From: Muricea muricata | Lineage: Eukaryota > Cnidaria > Anthozoa > Malacalcyonacea > Plexauridae | Assembly (NCBI GenBank): GCA_963855995.1 | Contig: OY979726.1 | Span: forward strand, 2,878,501 to 2,942,500 | Length of the DNA: 64,000 nt | Direction: 5' to 3' | Part shown: positions 37,201 through 49,200 of the stretch, piece after piece | How the letters are laid out: every line of letters begins with the position of its first letter | Position numbering within the stretch: the stretch's first letter is position 1 | Program-made: the position numbers and the translations under genes | Notes under the pieces: generated by a model | What the model was told of the DNA's origin: nothing | Databases searched by the model: none | Seen by the model: only the letters and a program-made list of their open reading frames with translations

Positions 37201-40200
37201 AAATGTCGGGCTGGCTTCGCCACTCACGTACTTCAAGAAAATTAAGCTAAAATCAGCTACGCTAAATGCAAAAGGGGGATTTAGCTTACTTCGTCTTGAT
37301 CTTCAAAAGCCAGGAGATCCTGCAGAACTAACAGTGGATAGGGTTCTTTGGGAGAGTACGCTTTGGTCATCACTCTTAATGCACGTCTTCTGACTTGAGT
37401 AAAATAACGATGCATGATACAGGCATTTAAGTATGTAGCAGATTTGAGGAGTTTAAAGAAACGAACAAAATTGTGACTGCTTAATGAACTGAAGACTTCC
37501 AATGCGAATTTCACTTCTGGCGAGTTGCGAACTTCCAGGCGATACTGCATTGCTTTCCTGAAAATTTAAAAGCAAAAATTAGAGCTATTTCTGTCCTACT
37601 GTACCATTAGACCATTTTCAAGGAAAGGTACACTCTTGGAAGAGGCGCAAAATTTACAGATCTCTAACATAGTTCCTGTACCACGTGAAGTACCTAGCGA
37701 ATTCCAAATAGTAAACGTGTCTTACACAGCAAAAAAAAACTGTTCAGGGTTTAATATTGTTAACAACATTGAACAATGCGTGCAGCAAAACAGTGTTCAA
37801 TGCTGTTTTTATCAGGCCAGAGCAGGTTGATCGTTTTTTGCAGTCTCATCGAGTGGAAATAATGCATATGTCAAAATTCAATCCGGGAACGGTTGAGAAA
37901 AATTCATTAACTGTATGTCCTCCGGTGCAATGCTCTGAGCATTGAGCTACGGAGGTGGCTGACAAGAGCAAGACTAATTAAATTTGATCATTTTAATCGT
38001 TGATAATTTCAAAGGTTCTTTCAAATGAATATAACTAAACTTCCAGTTGCATTGCCCTCTAAGTTTAAAATAGAAAACAAACCTCAAAGTATCTCCCTCG
38101 TTTAGGTTCAACAAAATATCATAAGCTTGGAATTCAGCTTCATTAGAGCATTTCACCTCCTGAAATGTGGTAAAGTGTTGAAAAACACAAGATTCTATCT
38201 CATTTGATATAACCAATGTCCGGCTAGAGTCCAGTTAGGTACTGGATGTATTCAAATCTGACAAACCTGGTCAGTGTAAAGATCAAGATAAAACTGTTTC
38301 AATGTCTGCAAACATTTCGTCAAATTTTCGTTGTTGATCTTCGGATCAAATGAATGCATGTCCTCTTCACAAAGGTAATGAGCACAGAATATATGAAACC
38401 TGAAAATATTTTGAGCTACATTACCATTCTAATGAAATGCTACACAGCCAGAACCGACCACATCCTTGATGTGAGTTGTGGACTTTACCCGTTTGATCCA
38501 AGTTCGTCATAAAGTGGCATCAACCCTTTTGGCTTTATCGGGCTGTGTCAAGTCTCTGCGAAAATTCAACTTGATGCAACCTGATATTTAAAGGCATGCT
38601 TCAAGCTGGTGGAACTCGACAACTCGCATAAAGCTTGTCGATACAAAGTCTTGACAATCAACTTGTATCAGACCCGCTAACCATTTGCTGCAGACTGTTT
38701 ATCATCAAGCCAGAGTAAGCAATGCGAAGGTAACAAGGTAAATGGCGTGTTTTTGGCTGTGTAGTACAGTACATATATTTCAATAATTCAGCAGAAATAA
38801 AACATTGGATTGTAATGGGAAGGGAGCAAAGAAAAAATGTGTAAATATCTTTTTGTATTTAAATCAGAAGTCATTGACAGATGCCATTCAACATAAGGTA
38901 CAGTCATGGAGTTTAATTATATTTACAACAGCAGTCAAAGTATGTAGTCAAGGAGTTTAATTATATTTACAACAGCAGTCAAAGTATATATCAACGAAAA
39001 GCATACAAAATATATACAAGTCTGAATACCACAAGATGTTCATATTTTGTGTGCCAGTACCTAGTTATTTTTTCTACGAGATCCACACTTTGTACATCGC
39101 ACAGATGTTGTTGAGTGATGTCCTGAAAATGTTTTTCAAATAATATATCATTAACAACGACTTCACAAATACAAGACCTTTCGAGCAAAGTCGCCCAGTT
39201 GATGGCCAAAAGGCCTTTGCTGAAAACATTGAAATTCAATATTTACCTCAACCATGGGCAATCAAAGGAATGGAGTGGAAAGACATACTAAAGCGTGTGT
39301 CATACGGCCTGATACGGTTCGCGATTGATTTACTGGGGGAGGGTCCATCCCTCTCCCCCCCCTACCCCCAGCCCAGGCCAGATAGTAGTAAGTAGATGCA
39401 TTAGACACTTGTGATTCAGTGATTGTGAACATGACTAGAGTACCAAACTATTGTCACTATCTGTTGTACCATTTTCATTTACAGTAATTGAGTATCATGT
39501 TTGATATTTTCATAATTTCTTTAGCCCTTGGATGTATGGTCATGCATTCAGTTTGCAAAAATTACTCCCGTACTTTGAAGGGCGGGTGACTAACACAATA
39601 AAACTAACACAACTCAAGTACCCGACATATGATATAGTCGTTAGAGCCAGCAGAGCACCCCCTCGCACTACTAGTTCGAGCTAATTGCATCCCCGGCATC
39701 TTCGCTTTAAAACCTTGTAACTTCACTGTAAGCACATTACATGACTTTGTATTTACAAAACTATTTACACGACAATTATAACCAATGTGGGCAGAAAAAC
39801 ATTGTTCAATATTGTTTTTATCAATCCCGAACAATAATGAATAATATTTGACGTGTATTGAAAATGGCAACCTCTCACGTTTGTTTTTATTCGAGTGAGG
39901 TTAGGTAGAATGCAGTGAGTATTAAGCCCGCGACCTCAGAGGTGAAAGGGAAGCGGTCTAGCTCAATTCATCGCAATCCATTTCTCTCACCTTTCTTATT
40001 GCTCGCGTTCTGTTCCAGAGAAAGTTGAACCACTCATCTCTCTTTTCTTCACTGTTGTCCATGACGTTCGTCATGAGATAATCCAATGTCATTTGAAGGA
40101 CATGAACAGGTCGAAGTTCGTGCGACAAAGGTTCAAGCTGTAGAAATGGAATTAAAACTTAGAAGACTTTCCAAAGCCCAGCAGATGAGTATGATTACAG

Positions 40201-43200
40201 TTTTAGTAAGGCATAGTTGTCCAACTGTCTTTTTGATAGCCATCTTACAATTTGGTCAGCTGCTAAAAAATACTGCATTTGGACGGCTGATTATTATATC
40301 TACTCTCGTCGAAAAGATTGTGAATATGTATAGGTACACACGTAAAAACGCACAAGTTGCTACAGACCTGCAAACAAGTTGTAACAAGTCTGTTCACAAG
40401 TTGTTGACAAGATGTACAGTATTCGCACAGCTTGTTCCGAATTTGTTGGAACAAGTTTGGAACAAGCTGTTGACAAATTGTAACAAGCTTGATGGGACTA
40501 TCAGACCTGTTATAAGATTGCTCCAACAAGACTGATACAGCATGATATAACAATATTGTTACAGCCTTGTGTTGTCAATCTTGTAACAAACTTGCTACAA
40601 CAGGATTGTATCAGAGTTGTTAGGACAACCTCGTAACAAGTCTGATATTTTCGTCAAGCTTGTTACAAGTTGTCAACAAGTTTGGAACAACTTGTTGACA
40701 ACTTTGGAACAAGCAGTGCGAACACATCTCGTTGACGGCTTGTCTGCAGACTTGTTACAAGTTGTGAGATTTTTACGTGTGTAGTTGACTGCAGATGATG
40801 GTTTCTATCATAGACAGTCTGAAAGGTGTCTGATAAGTATTTTGTCTCAATTGACAATAGATATTTGTACCATCGACGAGTTTTCCAGGCAAATGTCAAC
40901 ATGCAAATTAAACCCGATATTTTCTTAGAAAATTTCTGTGTTCCTAGAAAATTTCCAAGTTCTAGAAAGTCACAAAATGGTTTAGTGTACCTTATCTGCT
41001 GCTGATCTGCTGTATTCCTTAACTGCTTTGATATGATCAACTTTGGGAACATCGCCATCCTGAATGGAAGCATTTTTAAATGAGAACTACAGCTTAGGGG
41101 CATGGTACAGTGTATTTACTCAACTTGGTCGGAACCCCCCCTCCCCCCCCCAAAGGTCGGTCAATACAGGGTGAGTAAAAAAAACTGGGGCCCTTTCAAA
41201 TTCAAATTAGTCGTGAATTTCATTACGCAACTTTATGTATTCCCATAGGCGTACAGAGAACAGATCGTGACTAAGTACACATGACAGGATGAGTAAAAAA
41301 ACTGATACTACTGAAATTCAAAGTAGCAGCATTGCATTCTTGCAATTTGATAGACGTGAATTGGTTTACGTATTGTGTACTAAATCACGATCTGTTCTCT
41401 GTATACCCATGGAAATACACCGTAATGAAATTCGCAGCTAACTTGAATTTGAAAGAGCATCAGTTTTTTTTTTACTCACACTGTATACTGCACTTACTGT
41501 CAAAGACTCGCTAATAACACATGAATAAAATACAAAGGAATTCACAACGGTGGCAAAGGTTTTAGACTGCGATAGAGATTCGCTTTAATTTCTTACATAT
41601 TAAACTTTAGGTTTAATTTTTCTGCTGAAAGAACACAAGAAACATCAAGCCAGTTTTTTTATGTCGCAATTCCATCGAATTTCATTCGCTAAATTTAGTA
41701 TAACTTAAAATGTCTTACTGGTTGAAAATTTTAGGCAAAAACTGGGCGTAAAAAACATCAATATGGTTCGAAATACTACTTCGGATCCACTTAGTTGCCA
41801 AATACACGTCAAATAAGAATTTTTATATTCAATGCGACGGAGTAAATTCTACGGAAATGCGGAATATTTAAAACCAGCTTTAACCAGATGTAATTTATAA
41901 TTAATATACAATACTACTGTACATAATTATGCAGAGAACAAAGAATGCCAATGATTGGAAGTAAATTTTGAACATACAGTTATTACGTGAATCATACAAC
42001 GAATGGTTTGTAGTCTTCAATAAAAACTTGGTTGAAAAGCGAACACCAGCCTACCCTGTTGTCCTGTGTTCCAGGGATCATCTCAAAAATGCTCAGGTTC
42101 GCTTGATATTCTCTCATATAACGTTCTTTTTCAGGGCACATGTCACAACAAACGCCAACAACGACTGGAGCATTTGCTATATCTCTGTATGGCGTGATAG
42201 CTACAAGTATAGGAATAATTATGTAATACATATCAAAATACAGCGCATATTTTAGGTAAACTAAATTCTCTTTTGTATTATAATAATTAAACTCTCTTTT
42301 GTAATACTCCCTAGGGATCCAATAAGGATATTCTCTTAATCTTATTGATCCTCTGCTAACTACCAGTTTTAAATTGTTTTTCCCAGAGATCCAATAGTTT
42401 TTTATTGATTATCTCTCATTCATTCGCTGTCACAGGACAAAACCCTCACCAAAACTAACTTCATTTACAAGTATATGGATAACTCTATAAGTTCTAAATT
42501 GGTCTAGAGGTCCAGTAAAGATCATCTCCTAATGATCTAGTGTTACTACAGGACGAAACAAGAACCAAAATAACTTTATTTATACTGGATAGCTCTATTT
42601 TTTCTAAATTATTCTTTACCTACAGTTACTTAAACTAAACTAATTAACTACTTCTAAACTGTATGCCCTAAAGCTCAAGACACAATGGGAAGAAAATCAA
42701 GAAAATTGTCACTTCAAGCCCCACAACATTGACGCATGCTGTTTTTAACAACCTATAATTTTCAACAGTGTAATGCATCATCGTCAAACACTGAACATCA
42801 AACATTAACAAACCTTGACGTATGCGTTTGTCGACTTCATCCAAGGTCGTGAATCTTTCCTGAGCACTCATTGCAGGCGGTAATTTACTAACATCTTGAA
42901 ATAATAAAATATTTACTCGTTAGTGAGTTATTAATCCGAAGGATTGAATAAATCTAGGGCTGACTTCACCAAACATCCACTATGGACATTAACCCGTGCA
43001 GTCTTACCAATGTTATTTAAAGCGTTAGAGATGGATCTTCTTCGTGAACGGAATTCTTGCTTGCTGTTTGTAGGTTTCTCAGGGGTCTTAGATAATCTCC
43101 CAGTTCCTGCTTGTAACAATAATAAAAACTGTGCAACGTATGTGACATCAGTCTATTTCACTAGCAGCTGTTTGGTCAAAAGCAGATTAGGTTAACCCTG

Positions 43201-46200
43201 TGTTAACTCAAAAGTCAAAGCCAATCTTCTACGAGCTTTTCCAAAATGTTTTTTCATTAATCTTGCCCGTATCGATTAAAGTTTTTGTTTCTCAAGTTCA
43301 AAAAAAAGGGACGCATGAAAAAAGACAAACTAAAAAAATTGATTAAATTTTAAGCCAGGGTTAAAGCTAAACCGGCTTCGAACAACTGGCCCGATAGGCC
43401 TCAGCATTCGTATGTGGCATATTTGACTACTCTTCAAATGAACGACGAATTTTTAAAGGCCATTATGCATACAGGACAGTATAACACAAAGTTGTATTAC
43501 TTGCATATCGAAAAAAAGTTCAATGTCTTGACAAGGAAGAGAGCAAGACTACAAGAAAGCTCTTCCACTAAAGAAGCTTTGTTATATTTATAAGAGATCT
43601 TTCGTAATGCCATCAATCATTCGCGAAGTAAAGTTCAAAGACGCCTCAACAAGCACTTGTGAAAGCGTTGATCAATGTTGACATCACAAACTCAATGAAA
43701 CAAATCAATTTCAAAACACATCTGTTGGTCTCGAACATCGGCAATTTAACAACATGGCCTGTTTTACAAGGTGAAAAATATCCATGGTAGATATAATATC
43801 CATAATCAATATGCCAATATCCACTTGTTCATACAAATTCAAGGACGTTCAAAGTCGGAATTTCGTTTTCAAACTTGAACATGTATGTTATAGAGGAAGT
43901 GGTGAAGCCAGCCCGACATTTGGTCAGGCAAATGTAAATTTTTCAGTGTTTACAGACCGTATAAGGAATCAATTTCTGAAGAAATGAATTATTATAATGA
44001 TTTAAACTTGCATAGCATGACCAGATTGTCGGGCTCGCTTCGCTACTGTATAGAGGAAGCTTTGTTTCCAAGTCACGTATACCTTTTTTCTTGCACCAAA
44101 ACACATGCGCGTTTTTGAAAGGAAATAATTGAGCAGCTTTGGATTTCGCCTCTTTGGCAGATTCCTTCATTGAAAGAAAGCAAAGCGCATTTTTTTACTA
44201 CACAAAAGTTGGATAAATAAAATGACACAGAGAAATAGCAATGAAGGGCACAATTACTTCACGGCCGGAGTGCAATTTTATAACATTGTAAGCAGCTGTA
44301 GTTACAGTATTAAATATCAGGTAAAATGGTAGCGAGTTTCGCAAACAAGCTATCAAGAATTTGTCTTCGAGCTGCTTGCCCCACGCTGTCTATAACTTAA
44401 TTGTAACAAGCTTGATGAAAATATTACACTTGTTACAAGGTTGTCCTAACAACTCTGATACAGACCTGTTGTAAAAAGATTTGTCACAAAGTTGACAACA
44501 CAAATCTGTAACAATATTGTTACATCAAGACTGTATCAATGTTGTTGAAACAACATTGTAACTAACAAGTGTTCATGATAATCCCATCAAGCTTGCTACA
44601 AGTTGCTAAGAGCGTGTTCCAACAACTTAAAAACAAGCAGCGCAAGACATTTTGTGACCAGACTTGACTTGACCAGACAACTTGTGCACTTTTACGCGCG
44701 GACGATTAAGAAAGAGTTTCGCCAACAATGCTAATTAAGAGTTTTATCTTGAAATATCCGGTTATTAGCTCAAAAGATCTTACAAAGTGAGTTTACAGTT
44801 TATTGGGTTCAATACTTATCAAGCCGTTTAAGGTTAAAATTCTTTATTGTTCAGCTGTACTTACATGATTTGCAAAGTTGACAATTGCACTTTGTTTGGA
44901 TGGTTGAAGGGTGACTTTATTTTGACCAAATATTGCAAACTCTCTTTCCAGCAGCTTTTTATCCAAGTATTCTTCTCGCAAGTCTTTGATCAAAATCGAC
45001 GTCAAATTTGATGTATCCGTATTTGATAAACTGCGCCTAGGACCTTTAATAAAATATAAATTCAAAGGTTTAAAAACGAGCAGTTTGAAGTACCTGCAAC
45101 AAGGAACTATGGGTGATTTTTTTTATTTAGCTTTTACCACAAGGGCAGGGTCACCACAACAGCACCCACCCTGTCCACTTTCCCTGTGGAAGGAAACCGG
45201 AGTACCATTGATCTGAATAATACTGGATCACGCATACATAATAAAATTTTGAAGTCATCGCCGCCATCTTGGTACTCCAGGTCCAGTGTTCTTTGCGGGT
45301 GTAAGGGTAATCTTTTAAGCAGCGTTTTCAATTTCCGTAAATTTCCTTAAAATAAGGAAGTTTATTTATCTATTGAAAATGCTGATTGTCCGCCATCTTG
45401 GTACTCCAAATTCGTCATTTCTGCTGGCTTCACTTGAGGCATATGTATGCGTGATCCAGTATTATTCAGATCAATGCGGAGTACCCGGAGAAAACCCACG
45501 ACTTTCGGCAGAGCGTTGACTATACTCATTTCACATGAGGACTGGGTTCGAGTCTACCTTACTGGGGATTAAACTCGGAACCTTAGAGATGAAAGGCAGA
45601 GCGTTGACTATATTCATTTTACTTCAGGACTGGGTTCAAGTCCACCTTACTGGGGATTGAACTCGGAACCTTAGAGGTGAAAGGCGAGTGGTCTGACTAC
45701 CTGTACTAGGCCACCGAAGGTGGCGTATGTTCTATCCACATACAATAAGTACAACATTATGCCATCCACATATATCTATGTCTATCTATGTACAATACCT
45801 TTACGCCTTTCACTTGTTGAACTGTTTTCCCTTGAACTTTCTTGAGTCTGAGGTACAGCTGACACATTTCCAAGCGTTGCTTTGCTTTGTTTACTGAAAA
45901 CACCCGCAGATGCAAGTGTTGACACTTGCCCATAACTTCCAAAAATACTGCCAGAATTTGGTTGTGAGGAGACGGCAGCATTTGATGTCTTTCTGCTGAA
46001 TGGACCTAGTGTTGGGTTCTTTGATGATGAGAACATACCCGAGGATTCTTGTTGTCCGCTTGACGACCCCACATTTTCAAAGACGGTTCCAGGTTTAGAT
46101 ACTTGGGAGAAGACTGGGGCAGTTGATTTGCTGCCAGTGCTAAAAGAACCTGATGTCTGGGTCGTTGAGAACATGCCAGATGTTTTTGAAGGTCCTGCAG

Positions 46201-49200
46201 TTCCAAATATGCTGTCTGGATTTGGTGGTGTTTGGCCAACAGTATTAAACAAAGTATGAGACGGGCTAGCGGATGAGAGTGAGAATGGTCTGCTTACAAA
46301 CGTATTTGGTTTGCTGTCTGAATTTGAGTCCCGTGTTTTGCTATTCGCAGTTGTTGAATTTGACATTACAAATATTCTTGCAGAGTTGCTTTGTTCTGTT
46401 GAGTTTGCTGTATTGCCAAAAATGCTGCCCTTTTTAAGTGGTGAGTTTTGGTTCATCACAGTTTGATTAGTTGATCCAATAGGATTAAGATTTATTGATG
46501 TATTAGGGCTGGTAGACGCAACTGGATTTGAGCTTTGGTTAAATACATTACTACGTTTTGTAGGCGACTGCATTGTGCTTGCAAACATACCTGGCCTTTT
46601 CTCCAGATTCACAACATTGTTTTCCGTACTTGGAACTCTGTTCCCAAGATTCGCCACACAGCCAGAAAATGGTGTTATGTTGATGGTTGAATGTTCTGTT
46701 GTGGGAACAGGTTTAGCTTGATTTGATGCAAATAAGTTCACATTCGGTGGGGCAGAGGAAGAAATCGTATTTAAACTGCTTCCAAAAATTTGTGCCGATT
46801 TGCTTGGATCCAATGGTGCATGCTGTTCCGCTGAAAACACACTAGACTGGGGAAATATACTTTGCAGACCAGATGACTGATTCATGGAGGCGATACTGGA
46901 TTGAAACATATTACTTGATGTAGTTTGGAAACTTGGCTGGGTTGTCTTGTCTTCATACTTATTGACTAATGAGGATACATTGCTGTTTTCAGCATTTCCC
47001 TTGCTCGCTACTCCAGACACTATACTTCCTCCAGCCTTACTTGGGCTAATTGTTGGACCAGTTAATGGGCTTGGATGGGATTTTGTTGAGCGAGAATCAC
47101 TAGCAAGCGCAGAAAATGTTGTTGAGTTACTGCCACGGTTGTTTCCAAAAACATTTCCTTGGTTTAGAGTCGGCCTACCCTTGCTTTGGAAAATGCTTTC
47201 TTGATTATTTTTTGCCTGTTGCATTCCTGAAACAGTTTCTTGTGTTGGGCTGGATTTCAATACATTACTGCCAAACACATTTCCTTGAGTCACTTCTGTT
47301 GCTGTTGGATTGAGGAATGCATTTGCTTCATGTTTATTACTTATAGTTGAAGCTGTGCTTGTGAGAGGACTGGCATGACGTTTCGAAGCACTTTGGGCAT
47401 GTGCTAAAATCCTTTTTGCGCCTCCACTAAATGGACGACTGGCACGACTTTCATGCGTTTGGGCTAAATAAAATTTACAAAATTATATACATTCAAATCA
47501 GGGGTTTCATTATTTGTGAACGTTTCCATGAACATGTCCAGCAAAATATGGATCTAAGCTAGCTATTTTTGTTAAAAAGTGGGTGCCTGTGCAACGTTGA
47601 TGCATTCTGTACATTTGCTATGCCGTACAAAATTTGAAGCAAAATTGTGATGCAGTTATATTGTTATATCATGCATATGAATGTTCTTTTCTTTGATCCT
47701 ACTCCTGATCGCCACCTAATGAGCTCAAACAACAAACTACTTGTGCCAGTAACATGATATAACCAACAGTAACAGTAAGTTATGTTTCATTGCCCACAAT
47801 GGGATAGGAAGGGATTCGAAGTAACTGAGAGTAGATAATACACTTCATCCTGCCCCCATTTAACTAGCTCCAAACTCCATACTCTCTATACTGAGCTTGG
47901 AAAACCCCACAACATGTTCAAAACATCACAATTTAGCAATTTGACTGACTGATAAGTTGGGAAACATATTGTTTCTTATTGCTTACGTAGTGATTATCAA
48001 TCAAAGAATAATTTTGTGGAAACATCATGTAAATTTATTATCGCAAAACTTTCGATCTGTGAGCTTGGATCTTCATCAGTACTAACAATAATGGCTTTAT
48101 TATTAGCACTGGTGAACAACATGTACAGGCAAACGCAAACAATGTGTTAAAGTATAATTTTCTGCAAACACCATGTACATTAAAAAATTGCTTGTCTGCC
48201 AGGACATGTAGCTTCAGGTGGGTGCCAGGTTTAGTTCATACTACACAAAATGTATATATATGTTCACTACACATGCAAAAATGAACAACTTGAGCAATAT
48301 TGTCAACAGCTGGCTACAAGACTGGAAAGTTTGCAAAATGCGCAAAGGAGACAGATCGTTTACCAAAAAAATGTGCATGTAAATTTTGATAATTGCGCAG
48401 ACATGTTATTTTGCAAGCTCATATTATTTTTACTTTCACCATAATTTCAATAAAGCAATGTTTAAAACAGTATCTAGTCCAAGATGGAATCCATGCACAC
48501 CACGCCAAAGATCTTCGGCATGGAGTTTGAAAATCATTGGCGTAGTGGCGTGAGATTGTTTATTTTCACGTCATATTATAAAGCCAAAAAGGTATAGCTT
48601 GGTGTCATTTGTCACCTTGGCGTTAGGTTTAACAACAACTGGCGCATCTTTGGCGTGAGGTTTACATAGATTCCACCCTGGTATCTTGTTATCTTCAGCA
48701 AAATCGTTTGAACTCATAGAGTCATAGTGTCAATATTTTTCGCTGATTGTGCTGCAGTTTGCGCATATCCAGTCTTCTTCTAAAAATGCGCATATGCAGA
48801 CAGCCAAGGGTCTAAAGTGCGCAAGGAAGAAATCCCTTGCGCAGTACAAACTTTCCAGTCTGGGCTTGCTACAATTTTTTGCAACACCCTGTCAACAACT
48901 GTTGTCAACCATCACTGCTCACAGTTGTTCACAGTCAACAACCATTGTTGAACACTGAAGAACATTGTTGTGACAACCATGAACAACCTTGTTTCATCAA
49001 GTATTGACAGTTCTTGTTCCAACAACATCGTAACATTGTCTTTGTCAACATTGAACACGTACATATATATTGATCGAACAATACTCGTCCACATTTTCAA
49101 TTTAACAAGTGTTGTTCAGCTTTGATAACAATATTGTTCAGGCATTGTTCAGTGAGCAACTTTGCATCAACCTGATCAATTTTGCCCTTGACTCAAGTAA

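Larger units (their letters stand above)
36355..42176 (-). other. MCM3AP: MCM3AP exons 8-15, SAC3/GANP domain
   Basis: Residues about 766-1108 encode the all-helical SAC3/GANP domain that binds PCID2 (Thp1) and DSS1 (Sem1) in TREX-2. It starts with [14 protein letters not shown], continues through YSRSAAD, the [18 protein letters not shown] block, [21 protein letters not shown] and [20 protein letters not shown], and ends with [10 protein letters not shown]. All are spread over eight small exons with conserved splice phases. This is the best-conserved part of the protein and the firmest basis for the identification. Confidence 0.93.

Noticed and set aside
37905..37965. Functional tRNA gene
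   Set aside because: An A-box-like half is present but no matching B box, anticodon arm or acceptor stem can be drawn.
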